This document shows, piece by piece, positions 11,670 to 22,487 of a stretch of 64,000 nucleotides of DNA (position 1 is its first letter; the number at the start of each line of letters is the position of its first letter). Origin of the DNA: Saxidomus purpurata (lineage: Eukaryota > Mollusca > Bivalvia > Venerida > Veneridae); NCBI GenBank assembly GCA_022818135.1, contig JAFMSR010000014.1, forward strand, positions 38,505,252 through 38,569,251, given 5' to 3'. The notes below the pieces were generated by a model, which worked only from the letters and a program-made list of their open reading frames with translations, was not told where the DNA came from and searched no databases. The position numbers and the translations under genes are program-made.

Positions 11670-13075
11670 CTTGATTTTGAGGTCAAAGGTCAAGGTCACA
11701 GTGACCCAGAATTGTAAAATGGTTTCCAGAAACTAGGTGTGGAGGTTGGTCATAACCAGCAGATGACCCCTACTGATTTTAAGGTTGGTAGGTCAAAGAG
11801 TGACCTGGAATTTATTCCGGAAAACAACTCGAGAACAGTTTGGCCTATCATCTTGAAACTTAATGTTGAGGTTGGTCATGACATGCAGATGACCCTTTTT
11901 AGCTCACCTGGCTATGCCAGGGTGAGCTTTTCTGATTGATGATTGTCTGTCGTACGTCAACATTTTGATTCAATTAAATGACATCTCCTCTGAAACCTCT
12001 AGGCCAATGTTGATAAAACTATGCAGGAATGTTCCTTGCATGAAGCTCTACCAAAATTGTTCAAAGAATTCCATTCCATGGAGAACTCTGGTTGCTATGG
12101 CTAAAAATAGGAAAAACTTTAAAAATCTTCTTCTCTGAAACCACAAGGCCTAGAGCTAAGATATTTGGCATGTAGCATTGTCTAGTGGACCTCTACCAAG
12201 ATTGTTCAAATTATGACCCCCAGGTCAAAATTGACCCCGCACGGGTTGGCTCTTATAGTTTTTGCATAGGCATAATAGGAAAAACTTTAAAAATCCTCTT
12301 TTCTGAAACCACAAGGCCTAGAGCTAAGATATTTGGCATGTAGCATTGTCTAGTGGACCTCTACCAAGATTGTTCAAATTATGGCCCCGCAGGGGTGGTC
12401 ACTTATTTTTGCATAGGCTTATATAGGAAAAACTTTAAAAATCTTCTCTGAAACCACAAGGCCTAGAGCTTAGATATTTCGCATGTACCATATTGGCTGG
12501 TGAACCTCTACCAAGATTGTTCAAATAATGACCCCCGGCTCCAAATTGACCCTGCACGGGGAGGGGGGGTCACTTAGTTTTCCATAGGCTTATGTAGGAA
12601 AATCTTCTTCTCTGAAACCACAAGGCATAAAGCTTAGATATTTGGCATGTAGCATTGGCTAGTGGACTTCAACCAAGATTGTTCAAATTATGACCCCCTT
12701 GTCAAAAATGACCCTGCACCGGGGGTCACTTAGTTTTGCATAGGCTTATATAGGAAAAATTTCAAAGATCTTAATCTCTGAAATCACAAGGCCTAGAGCT
12801 TAGATATTTGGCATGTAGCATTGCCTAGTAGACCTCTTCAAAGTTTGTTCAAATTATGCCCCTGGGGTCAAAATTGACCTTGAACGGGGGGGTTTAAGTG
12901 TTTTACAAAGGCGTATATAGCATAACCTATTTGGTATATTACATTATCTTAAGGTATCTTCCACCAGGCAAGTTGACTTGTACCAAGGTGAGCGATATAG
13001 GGCCATGTTGGCCCTCTTGTTGATTCGGAGGTCAGTAGGTCAAAGATCAAGGCCACTTGGTTTTTTTTTGGGGGG
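11670..13075 (+). repeat. Older GGTCAAGGTCACAGTGACC-type repeat, split by a HINE at 11901-13019
   Basis: The left part (11670-11900) has two diverged units, each with GGTTGGTCAT.ACC/ATGCAGATGACCC. The right part resumes at 13020 with TTGATTCGGAGGTCAGTAGG. The uninterrupted unit at about 11762-11790 (GCAGATGACCCCTACTGATTTT) shows what the site looked like before the insertion. Confidence 0.6.
11901..13019 (+). mobile_element. Complete HINE-like element, AGCTCACCTGG family, copy A
   Basis: Starts AGCTCACCTGGCTATGCC and ends GGTGAGCGATATAGGGCC plus the hairpin GGGCCA-tgt-TGGCCC, then CTCTTG. The 5' terminal word AGCTCACC is repeated in inverted form just inside the 3' end, before the hairpin, giving asymmetric terminal inverted repeats. 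The core is about six units of roughly 110-165 bp, each with AAACCACAAGGCCTAGAGCT, ATATTTGGCATGTAGCATTG and CAAGATTGTTCAAATTATG. Ends are fixed by nesting in an older repeat: insertion lies between T 11900 and T 13020. These traits match Helentron-associated elements and the bivalve pearl type. No ORF. Confidence 0.75.
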
Positions 13076-13282
13076 GGAGGTCTTATGAATTTGTTTTTTC
13101 AGGCCATTTTTTTCTTTCTTTAAGGCAAAATTTTTTCAGGCCACAACTATATCTTTTACCACATTACATCAAAGGGGGCATACATGTTTTACAAACAGCT
13201 CTTGTTCAGATTGACTTACATTATTAATCTAATCAAAAAGTGACCCTATATCATACCTACCTTTCAAGAGTTTTTTCAAATA

Positions 13283-14247
13283 CAGTCAAACTTGTGCTAA
13301 CAGCCACCTGTTAATAGCGGCCACCTGAATTGTCCCCGTCCAAATTTGCTCTAAAAAGGACCGGAAATAGTAGCCACCTGCCGTCTGCAGTCAGCAGCCA
13401 GTAAAAAAGCTTTCCGTCATCGGGTCCGTGATGCGAACAACGGCGACTGAACTTTTTACAGCTGGCTGAACCAGAGCATTTTGTTTCTTGTAAAATTGTT
13501 TGCACCTCAAATGGCGGGCACAATAATCAAAGATGCTTTTGGTGATGAAAAGAAGTGCTAACATTTAATTGTCACCTTCACACGTAAAATTAATCCGTTC
13601 AAACTGTCCGGTAATTGCCAAAATTGCTTGATTGTTTATTTCATGCAGAACATCTTCGCAATTTGGAGTCGCAGTTTTCATTGTTTGTGCAACTGAATAA
13701 TAATCGTTTATTTCAGCTAATTAATGCATTCATGTTTAGTAAACTGTTTGATTTATTACAATCAAACTGAAAAACACACACTTTAATCTCGTAAATTAGC
13801 TGTTGTATTTTTATTCACAATCGGCGATGAAATCAAACAATGGCAAAGGGGCGTAATCCACATTAATTAAATGATACGAGTAAATGATGACGTTTCCTGT
13901 TTCGAAAAATGTGATCAGCGTCACTGTTTCTGGCTTATTAAAGCGTTTTAATGCCGATTAACTAAATTCTGCCGTTGTTGATCTGATACAAAATCATTTT
14001 GTATTTGATTTGTCATGTGCAACCGTTTGCAAAATTAAACCAAATGCACAAAATTCAGATAAATCATTATTCAGTTAATGGTTATAGCATGTTTATCTGA
14101 CAAGTGATGATGAAACTTGATAAACAATGTTTAGTATGATGAAAATATATCAACTGCCCACTGTGTGACCTCCAAACAAAAGTCACCTGTGAACAACGGT
14201 CGTTTTCCTGGTTTCCCTTGACCGGCCGTTGTTCACAAATTTGACTG
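13283..14247. mobile_element. Non-autonomous pogo/Tigger-like element, 965 bp
   Basis: Ends CAGTCAAACTTGTG (13283 on) and the inverse CACAAATTTGACTG (to 14247) are imperfect terminal inverted repeats flanked by TA (13281-13282 and 14248-14249). The CAGT start and TA target are typical of pogo/Tigger elements. Diverged GTTNACAGCGGCCACC-like words sit inside each end. The interior is AT-rich without a transposase; a 70-codon minus-strand ORF at 13311-13523 has no recognisable motif. Confidence 0.65.
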
Positions 14248-14323
14248 TACTTGTTTTCAGTAAGATAAGTGTCTCATGCACCAAAATTATACTGTTTTAT
14301 ACAGACATAACCATCCTAGTTTT

Positions 14324-14900
14324 TATACCCCCGGAACAAAGTTATGGGGGCTTTGTAAGAGTAAACCAGTGGCCGTTCGGTTGGTCAGTTGCATTTTCCT
14401 TGTCCGAAGCATAGCTTGAACATTACTGGTTCAAATTCAATACAACTTCATACAATGGTCAAGCAAATTGAGAGAAAGTGCAGTGTACAATAACCATAAC
14501 TATATATTGTCTTATTACAGAGTTATTGCTATTTGTTACTTTTCCTTGTCCAGAGTATAACTTGAAAACTGCTTGTTGGAATTCAATGCATCTTTTGTAC
14601 AAGCACCATAACTAATTACAGAGTTATTGTCCTTCGTTGCTTTTCCTTGTCCAGAGCATAACTTGAACATTACTTGTTGGAATTAAATACAACTTCAGAC
14701 AATGGTCAAGCACAATGATAGGAAGTGCAGTTTACAAGAACCATAACTCTATCTTGACTAATTACAGAGTTATTGCCAAATACCATAACTCTATTTCAAT
14801 TTGTTTGCAAGGTATTCTGTTACTACTTAACTTCTTCAGTTGATAAAGCAGTCTTTCAGGGGTAATAACCACATTTATTGATAGGTCTAGTTTTTACAAT
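14324..14900 (+). mobile_element. HINE-like element, ATACCCCCGG family, with about three core repeats
   Basis: After TTTTT it begins ATACCCCCGGAACAAAG. The core repeats a block of about 130-150 bp containing TTTTCCTTGTCCAGAGCATA, AACTTGAACATTACTTGTTGG and AACTCTAT...ACAGAGTTATTGC. The usual 3' end (an inverted GGGGGTAT and a hairpin) is not seen; the segment runs into the next HINE at 14905, so this copy is 3'-truncated. Confidence 0.5.
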
Positions 14901-14904
14901 TTTT

Positions 14905-16253
14905 AGCTCACCTGGCTATGCCATGGTGAGCTTTTCTGATCGATGATTGTCCATCGTCCATCGTACGTCGTCTGTCGTCCGTCAACATTTTGATTCAAAT
15001 GACATCTCCTCTGAAACCTCTAGGCCAATGTTGATAAAACTATGCAGGAATGTTCCTTGCATGAAGCTCTACCAAAATTGTTCAAAGAATTCCATTCCAT
15101 GCAGAACTCTGGTTGCTATGGCAACAAATAGGAAAAACTTTAAAAATCTTCTTCTCTGAAACCACAAGGCCTAGAGCTTAGATATTTGGCATGTAGCATT
15201 GTCTTAAGTAGACCTCTACCAAGATTGTTCAAATTATGACCCCCGGGTCAAAATTGACCCTGTGCGGGTGGGCACTTAGTTTTTGCATAGGCATTTATAG
15301 GAAAAACTTTAAAGATCTTATTCTCTGAAACCACAAGGTTTAGAGCTAAGATATTTGGCATGTAGCATTGTCTAGTGGACCTCTACCAAGATTGTTCAAA
15401 TAATGACCCCCGGGTCAAAATTGACCCCGCGGGGGTGGTCACTTAGTTTTGCATAGGAATATATAGGAAAAACTTTAAAAATCCTCTTCTCTGAAACCAC
15501 AAGGCCTAGAGCTTAGATATTTGGCATGTAGCATTGGCTAGTGGACCTCTACCAAGATTGTTCAAATTATGAGCCCCGGGTCAAAATTGACTTCGCATGG
15601 GTGGTCACTTAGTTTTACATAGGCTATATAGCTTAATTAATTAATTAATTAAGCTTATGTAGGAAGAACTTTAAAAATCTTCTTCTTTGAAACCACAAAG
15701 CCTAGAGCTTAGATATTTGGCAGGTAGCATTGGCTAGTGGACCTCTACCAAGATTGTTCAAATTATGACCCTCAGATCAAAATTGACCCCGCACGGGGGT
15801 CACTTAGTTTTACATAGGCTTATATAGTAAAAACTTTAAAAATCTTCTTTGAAACCAAAAGGCCTAGAGCTTAGATATTTGGCATGTAGCATTGGCTAGT
15901 GGACCTCTACCAAGATTGTTCAAATTATGACCCCTGGATCAAAATTGACCCTGCACCGGGGGTCACTTAGTTTTACATAGGCTTATATAGGGAAAACTTT
16001 AAAAATCTTTTTCTCTGAAACCACAAGGCCTAGAGCTTAGATATTTGGCATGTAGCATTGCCTATTAGACCTCTTCAAAGTTTGTTCAAATTATGCCCCT
16101 TGGGTCAAAATTGACCTTGCCCGGGGGGATCATTTGTTTTACAAAGGCGTATATAGGAAAACTTATTTGGTATATAACATTATCTAGTGATCTTCCACCA
16201 GGCAAGTGGACTTGTACCAAGGTGAGCGATATAGGGCCATCTTGGCCCTCTTG
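14905..16253 (+). mobile_element. Complete HINE-like element, AGCTCACCTGG family, copy B
   Basis: Same ends as copy A: AGCTCACCTGGCTATGCC at the start; GGTGAGCGATATAGGGCC, hairpin GGGCCA-tct-TGGCCC and CTCTTG at the end, between T runs. It has about seven core units of roughly 155-170 bp, the largest number among the copies here. A perfect (TTAA)n/AATT palindrome at about 15633-15652 lies inside one unit. No ORF. Confidence 0.75.
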
Positions 16254-16621
16254 TTTTTGAAAGGCACCAATCTCACTGAGTCAGGTGAGCTTTAGGGGTC
16301 TGAACAGCATGCATGCACATTTTATCTAAATGGTAGTTTTAGTGTTATATATATATATTGTAAAACAGTCCTAGAATATTCCATTACATGCATAAGACAT
16401 TGCATATTATTTTTCATTTGTAAACCTAATCTTTTGAACCAGTCAGGTAATGTCTGATTTAATCTTACGGTTTTCCCTGTACTTTTTTTTACCCAATCCC
16501 TGGCACGGGCTGCAACAGCCCCTTCTGACCAGCATGAGTTTAGTTAAGAATTGAAGCAGAGAATTTAATGTTCCAGTACAGACCTCGTTATTCAAAAGAA
16601 AATATCTTTGTTGTTTTTTAG

Positions 16622-17297
16622 AAGACTTGGGAGATGGTGAAAATGTGAAGAAATACCTGTTCAGCTACCAAGACAAATTGTTAACTAGAAGCATTCAGGT
16701 TCAGTTAAACATAGCGGCTGTCCTGACACAACTGATTAACAAAGCCAGAACTTGTAGAAGTCTGCTTCAGCATGAAAATCAAAGCTTGTCGCAGGATTAT
16801 AAAAACTCTATTGGTGAATTAGAAAAGGTATTTCCAACCATACTTTGCTAAGTAAACAAATTCCAATTTATATCTAATTTCACAGCTTGGAATCAGATGA
16901 TCAAAATAATCTCTAAACAAAAATAAATCTATGAAAATTGTAAGAAAATAATAAAAGCTGTTCAGCTTTACATGTAGTATGTAGTCTATCATAACGGCAA
17001 CATGAAAGTATTCTGGAACTACACAGGTCTCAATCACAGTCACCTTTCGATTGAGCTGAACACTTCAAGAAACTGAAATAATTTGTTTTGGAAGTGTTCA
17101 GCTCAATCGAAAGGTGACTGATGTGATTGTGACGTGTAGTTCCAGAATACTTTCATGTTGCCATTTTCTTTATGCACTGTTTACAGGGTTTGAAATGGTT
17201 TGAACATATCTGTAGCGATTACGTAGAAGAGAGTGACACAGGAATTCACAGCCTTTACCTGTTCCTGTCTGCAACAATAGGCGGAATGCGTGCGTGA
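16622..17297 (+). CDS. Two exons of an unrecognised, probably coiled-coil protein (C-terminal region)
   Basis: Exon 16622-16827 has a strong acceptor (TTTGTTGTTTTTTAG) and donor GAAAAG|GTATTT. Its open frame starts DLGDGENVKKYLFSYQDK and ends NSIGELEK, in phase 0. The next exon (acceptor CTGTTTACAG, from 17187) continues in phase with GLKWFEHICSDYVEES and stops at TGA 17295-17297. Helical, Leu/Gln/Lys-rich composition suggests a coiled coil. A second plausible ending, VREQFKKGLDAIEAYIENY followed by TGA (about 17290-17348), lies in another frame and is preceded by a TAG, which suggests a frameshift plus a nonsense change near 17265-17285, or a further splice. It may therefore be a recent pseudogene. 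No family is recognised. Confidence 0.5.
16996..17162. repeat. Near-perfect inverted repeat in an intron, about 71-bp arms
   Basis: Arm 16996-17066 (begins GGCAACATGAAAGTATTC, ends GCTGAACACTTC) pairs with 17091-17162. The loop is about 24 bp. A few mismatches and small gaps lie in the middle of the arms. The whole structure sits within the 359-nt intron of the gene above. Confidence 0.85.
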
Positions 17298-17397
17298 ACA
17301 GTTTAAAAAAGGACTGGATGCAATTGAGGCTTATATAGAAAACTATTGAAGCCCTGGAAGGACTTTTGAGTTATCATTTATTTGTTTTTACCTTTTT

Positions 17398-17815
17398 GTG
17401 TCGCCCTTTCGTCCGTCCGTCACACAAACTTAACGTTGGCTATAACTTTGCCATTTCTTAAGATTTCTTCATCAAACTTTACAATTGTATTGCTTATGAC
17501 AATAGGGTCATGATGCCACCAAATTTTGTAGATCAAGGTCATATTTGACAGAGTTATGCCCCTTTTTGTACTTAGATTTTGTCACGAAAACTTAACGTTG
17601 GCTATAACTTTGCCATTTCTTAAGATTTCTTCATCAAACTTTCAAATTGTATTGCTTATGACATAAGAGTCATGATGCCGCCAAAGTTTGTTGGTCAAGG
17701 TCATATTTGACAGAGTTATGCCCCTTTTTACACTTAGATTTTGTCACAAAATTGTTGGTTATTCTGACAAAGCATAAGAGGGCGACACAAGTGTTCTACT
17801 GAACACCCATCTAGT
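17398..17815 (+). mobile_element. HINE-like element, GTGTCGCCCTTTCG family
   Basis: Starts GTGTCGCCCTTTCGTCCG after TTTTT. Near the 3' end the word is inverted (AGGGCGACAC), followed by the hairpin GTGTTC-tact-GAACAC and CATCTAGTTG, then T. The core is two units of about 175 bp with AACTTAACGTTGGCTATAAC and GACAGAGTTATGCCCC. The layout (asymmetric inverted repeats, 3' hairpin, T|T target) is the same as in the AGCTCACC family although the sequence is unrelated. Confidence 0.65.
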
Positions 17816-17949
17816 TGTATACAAGTGATATGCCTAATGAAAATAAGCACAATAATTTTGATGAACACTCATTCTTCTCAGTGCTGTGACTAAATAATTA
17901 TAAACAATTTATGACTCGCACCTTATTGAAAATGCAGATCATAATCAGG

Positions 17950-18333
17950 AACAAACCTGTTCAAGTGCATTGAAAAATCCTTCCTATCTTCTAAACGCGG
18001 AATTAAATTCTTTCACCTAAATATTCATTGTGAATATCCTAAATTAGATGATTTGAACATCTTAATCCATTATCATCCTGATTTTGATGTTATAGGATTA
18101 TGTGAGACATTTTTGAACAGTAAGTTTTCTGATAACGAACTACATATAAATATATATCAATTATTTCGCAAAGATAGGAAAACAAGTGTTGGAGGCCTTG
18201 TTGTATATAAGGGAGAAAGATATTTTTGTATTAAAAGATATGACTTGGAAATTGAAAGCACTGAAGCTATATGGCTTGAAATTCAAAGTAACAATGAGAA
18301 ACCATTTGTTTTAGGTTATATCTACCAACCTAG
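17950..18333 (+). pseudogene. LINE endonuclease fragment (5' part of APE-type domain)
   Basis: The frame reads GIKFFHLNIHCEYPKLDD then DFDVIGLCETFLNSK and ends PFVLGYIYQP. This is the N-terminal half of an exonuclease-endonuclease-phosphatase domain of a non-LTR retrotransposon, with the metal-binding Glu in CETFL. It stops at 18333, where HINE core sequence begins, so it was truncated there. GGLVVYKGE aligns with the usual GGG(V/L) segment. Confidence 0.7.
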
Positions 18334-18662
18334 AAATCTTCTTCTCTGAAACCACAATTCCTAGAGCTTAGATATTTAGCATGTAGCATTGTCTAGAGGA
18401 CTTGTACCAAGATTGTTCAAATTATGATCTAGGGATTAAAATTGACCCCGTACGGGGGTCACTTAATTTTACATAGGCGAATATAGGAAATACTTTACAA
18501 ATCTTTTTTTCTGAAATCACAGGGCCTACAGCTTAGATATTTAGCATGTAACATTGCCTAGTAAACTTTTTCAAAGTTTTGTTTTAAATTATGACCCTGG
18601 GGTCAATATTGGCGCCGCCCAGGGGGTCACTTGTTTTACAAAGAAGTATATGGGAAACCCTA
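18334..18662 (+). mobile_element. HINE core-repeat fragment (AGCTCACCTGG family)
   Basis: About two core units (AATCTTCTTCTCTGAAACCAC, TTAGCATGTAGCATTG, AAGATTGTTCAAATTATG) without either end. The fragment directly abuts the LINE endonuclease fragment. Confidence 0.65.
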
Positions 18663-19208
18663 TTCAGTATGTAACATATAGCAATTGGCTCAAATAATTC
18701 AATGATCACTCCTTCTAATATCTACTCCCTACACTTCCAGATTTTCATAGAAATGAGGCCCCTTAGGGGATGTAGTGCTTTTCTGAAATGCTTAGAAATG
18801 TTTGTTTTCTGAAACTATAATAGTACTGATTTAATTAAACTGATGTGAATAGAGTTCTATGTCACTGCAAAATGCTGAAAAAATAATTACCCCTCAGAGA
18901 TGAGGCCTACATAGGGTGGTGACATTTTAAAAATGCTTCTTTTTTCGGAAAAGGCTTGTCAGCATATTGTTTGGCACAAATCAACTTTGTATTCTCTAAC
19001 AACAGAAAATTTAGAAACTGAATTTTTAAAGAATAGAGGCCCCTAAGGGGAAGTTGTGCTTTTCTTCTATAATTATTCTAATATAGAAACTTATGAATTC
19101 TTGTTGTCTAAAAGTGATAGTACTGATTTAATTTCATTACAACAGTTAAATTATTTATGCCTGTAACTTTGATAAATTAAATATCACCTCAGAGATGATG
19201 TCCCAGGA
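18663..19208. other. Unclassified repeat-like stretch
   Basis: Two diverged segments resemble each other: GAGGCCCCTTAGGGGA...GTAGTGCTTTTCT at about 18755 and GAGGCCCCTAAGGGGA..GTTGTGCTTTTCT at about 19035. They are probably core units of another HINE-type family. No gene is seen. Confidence 0.4.
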
Positions 19209-20047
19209 AGAGCTTTTAGGATGGATGATTGTCAACATTTTGCTTCAAACGACATCTTCTCTGAAACCACTTGGCCAATGTTGATTAAACCTGGCACAGA
19301 TGTTCCTTGCATGAAGCTTACCAAATTGTTTAAAGAATTCCGTTCCATGCAGATCTCTGGTTGCTATGGCAACAAATGGAAAAAAAAACTATAAAGATCT
19401 TCTTTGAAACCACAAGGCCTTAAGCTTAGATATTTGGCATGTAGCATTGCCTAGTGAACCTCTACCAAAATTGCTCAAATCATGACCCCCGGGTTAAGAT
19501 TGACCCCGCGTGGGTGTCAATTGATTTTACATAGGTTTCTATCGGATAAACTTTAAAAATCTTCTTCTTCAAAACCACAAGGCCTAGAGCCAAGATATTT
19601 AGTATATAGCAATGTCTACTGGAATTCACCAAGTTTGTTCAAATCATGCCCCTTTGGTTAATATTTGCCCTGCCTAGGAGGTAACTTGCTTAACATATAC
19701 TTATATATAAGAAATTTTTTTAAATCTTCTTTGAAACCACAAGGTCTAGAGTCTAGGTATTTAGTGTGTAATAATGTCCAGTGGACCTCTTCAAAGTGTG
19801 TTCAAATCATTGCTCTAAGGTCAAAATTCACCCTGCCCAAGGGGTCGTTTGTATAGAAAAATGTTTAAAAATCTACTTTTCTTAAACTACATGGCATAGA
19901 GCTTAGATATTTGGTATGGAACATTTTCTAGTGGTCTTCCACCTACTTTGTCAATATCATGCCCCTGGGGTCAAAATTGATCACTCCCACCAGGCAAGTG
20001 TCCTTGTACTCAGGTGAGCGATATAGGGCCATCATGGCACTTATTTG
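19209..20047 (+). mobile_element. HINE-like element, AGCTCACCTGG family, copy C (5' end damaged)
   Basis: The first recognisable base group is GAGCTTTTAGGATGGATGATTGTC, so the terminal AGCTCACC word is lost. About five diverged core units follow, then CAGGTGAGCGATATAGGGCC and a weakened hairpin (GGCCATCATGGC). No ORF. Confidence 0.65.
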
Positions 20048-20275
20048 TTATTATGTCTCCCCTACAGTGGAGGGAGTCATATTGATGTGGTGCTGTCCTT
20101 CTGTATGTCTGTCTGTTACAAAAGTTTGTCTACGCAAATCCTACACGCCTGGATGGATTTTACTAAAACTTGGTAGATCGTTGAGTACCAAATGTAGTTG
20201 TGCATTTCATAATGATTTTCCGCTCCATTGATTTTGTATGAGTTATAGGACTTTGAAGATTTTGCATTTATATAT
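20048..20275 (+). mobile_element. Truncated HINE-like element, ATGTCTCCCCTACAGTGGAGGGAG family
   Basis: Begins right after copy C with ATGTCTCCCCTACAGTGG, then CTACGCAAATCCTACACGCC and ACTAAAACTTGGTAGATCG. It ends in a TATA-rich stretch near 20275 without a 3' hairpin. I recognise it as a mollusc-type repeat only by style. Confidence 0.4.
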
Positions 20276-20835
20276 CTATATATATACTCAGTACATTTAA
20301 AAACGCAACACTTATATTTTGTGGTGTACTGGAGTTGAACGCCCGTTCCAACCTTGTTTTGGGTCATTTCAACAGGCAGACAATTTATTTAACAATCGTT
20401 CCTGGGAAGAACCAGTACTTGACTATATTCTTTTTGAGAATTAAACTTTTATGTATTCAAAATAACGGAGAATTGATTTTCAGATGTATACTGTGCGGGA
20501 AAAAAAAATCGGCTTGCAATTTGTTATCAATATTGATTGTTTCAATTAAAGAAAATGGGGGCTTAGTCGTGAATATTGTTAACACCAAAGTAATGTTTTA
20601 GTCTGAAATAACATGTTGCGATAGGTTTTGCACCAATGATAAATTTTTTGTGGGGTATATGGTTAAATGAAAAAAATGCCATATTTACGGAATATCGCTT
20701 AAGTCATTCAAAATTTGTCAGTAAAATGGGTTTATTTTACAAATTTGATGCCTAAAATAGTGGTTTCATTAACAAAAAAGGGGACTGTAGCCAAGTCTTT
20801 TCCGTGCTCCTTTTCCAATACCACTCACTTGTTAT

Positions 20836-21066
20836 CAAAAATCTTCTTCTCTGAAACCACAAAGCCTAGAGCTGAGTTATTTAGCATGTAGCACTGTCTA
20901 GTAGACCTCTACAATCTTCTGCCAAGATTGTTTACATTATAACACCCGGGTCAAAACTAACCCCGCCCGAGGGATCACTTAGTTTTCCATAGGCATATAT
21001 AGGAAAACTTCTCTGAAAACACAAGGCCTAGAGCTTAGATATTTAGCATGTGGCATTACCTGGTGG
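20836..21066 (+). mobile_element. HINE core-repeat fragment (AGCTCACCTGG family)
   Basis: One and a half core units (AAACCACAAAGCCTAGAGCT; ATTTAGCATGTAGCACTG), no ends. Confidence 0.6.
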
Positions 21067-21405
21067 AGACTGTATCTACATCTATATACACATTATTTAG
21101 TGAAATTTTTTCCGTGCTTATGCAATACCCCTCACTTGATTTTCATAAAATTGCTGGAAGCAAAAGTATGAAGTCTACTTGCGCATATTACCTGGGACCT
21201 GGAAACAGAAAATGATATTCCGTGCTTTTTTTCCAAAACCCCTTGCTGTATTTTCATAAAACTTTGCAGGAAGCATCATGCAGATGAAGTCTAGTTGTGC
21301 ATATTATAATTTTGGGTCACTAACTCAAAGGTCAAGGTCAAAGGGGGAAGACATACGTTTTTTCATGAAAAAAAATCTGTAGTTACTTATTCTTTATTAC
21401 TTTTT

Positions 21406-21788
21406 AGCTCACCTGACACAAAATGCCAGAGTAAGCTATTAGGATCGCATTCCGTCCGGCGTCCATCGTACGTCCGATAACATTTTCCTTCGAACGACAT
21501 CTCCTCTGAAACCAATAGCTCAATGATGATATAACTTGGCAGGGATGTTTCTTGCATGGTGCCCTTTCATAGTTGTTCAAATAATTACTTTCTATGCAGA
21601 ACTCTGGTTGCTATGGCAACAGAAAGGAAAAACCTTAAACATCTTTTTCTTGAGAACATGAATGCCTAGATCCTTGCCCGGCTTATATAGAGTAAAAAAG
21701 TCAAAACTGACCCTTTCTGCTATTGATGATCTTTTATTATAGCCAATGGTAGCCAGGTGAGCTATATAGGGCCATCTTGGTCCTCTTG
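21406..21788 (+). mobile_element. Short complete HINE-like element, AGCTCACCTGACACA subfamily
   Basis: Starts AGCTCACCTGACACAAAATG after TTTTT and ends CCAGGTGAGCTATATAGG, hairpin GGGCCATCTTGGTCC and TCTTG before TTT. It has only about one core unit. Subterminal CGTCCGGCGTCCATCGTACG precedes the CGACATCTCCTCTGAAACC segment shared with the main family. Confidence 0.7.
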
Positions 21789-22487
21789 TTTGTTAATAGT
21801 TATTTGTTGAAGCTTACAAGAAATTGTTGTTCGGCCAAGAAAACCATGAAAGGTATAGGTATGAAAGTTTCTTTCTCGTACATGTCAGGGATTATGTATA
21901 TTGTGACGTTTTTATGTAGAGTGTTGTGCCGTCAAATTTTCTACTGACCAGGAATGAGTTGATTAAGATATATTTTATGGAAGGACGTAAGTATGTTAAA
22001 GTTAATTTCTGAAATTGTTACTCTTGAAAATATACTGAATTGTGGTATATGTTACACAGATATTGTATTAAAAGATAAGGGAAGGATGTGTACAGGGCAT
22101 ATGCAAATGGAAGATTTTTGGACATACACGTATTGGAGATAAGAGATTTTATGTGATTTGTGTTACATTTGTCGAACTGTTATAAATTTTGTATGGCTGT
22201 TTTATAGTTCCCACCTATGTGGTGAGCTTTGATTTTATGATTTGTGTTATGTAAATAGTTGTTTCACTTTTAATATCAAATTTGCATCATTTAAAATAAA
22301 ATGACATTTTCACAATACAGTGTTTGTAGTTTTATATTAAGAAGGCTCTCACATATGAACTTCACCTCGGAAGTGTAAACATTGGCCTGATGTAATGAAT
22401 GTCTGAAATTGAAGGAAAGATTCAAAAGTATTTCGGGCGTACAAATACAGATTTTACGCCTCTTATAAATTCACGAACGTAATTTTT
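21789..22487. other. Gene-free AT-rich stretch
   Basis: No coding signal or repeat was recognised, apart from AT-rich sequence with AATAAA-like words. Confidence 0.5.

Noticed and set aside
11901..16253. Regularly repeated units as a CRISPR array
   Set aside because: Units are about 160 bp, diverged along their whole length, have no constant-repeat/unique-spacer pattern, and sit in a eukaryotic genome between transposon ends.
20276..20600. Tc1/mariner element starting CAGTACATTTAAAAACGCAAC
   Set aside because: Only one end-like sequence was found; no inverted partner or transposase fragment was seen downstream.
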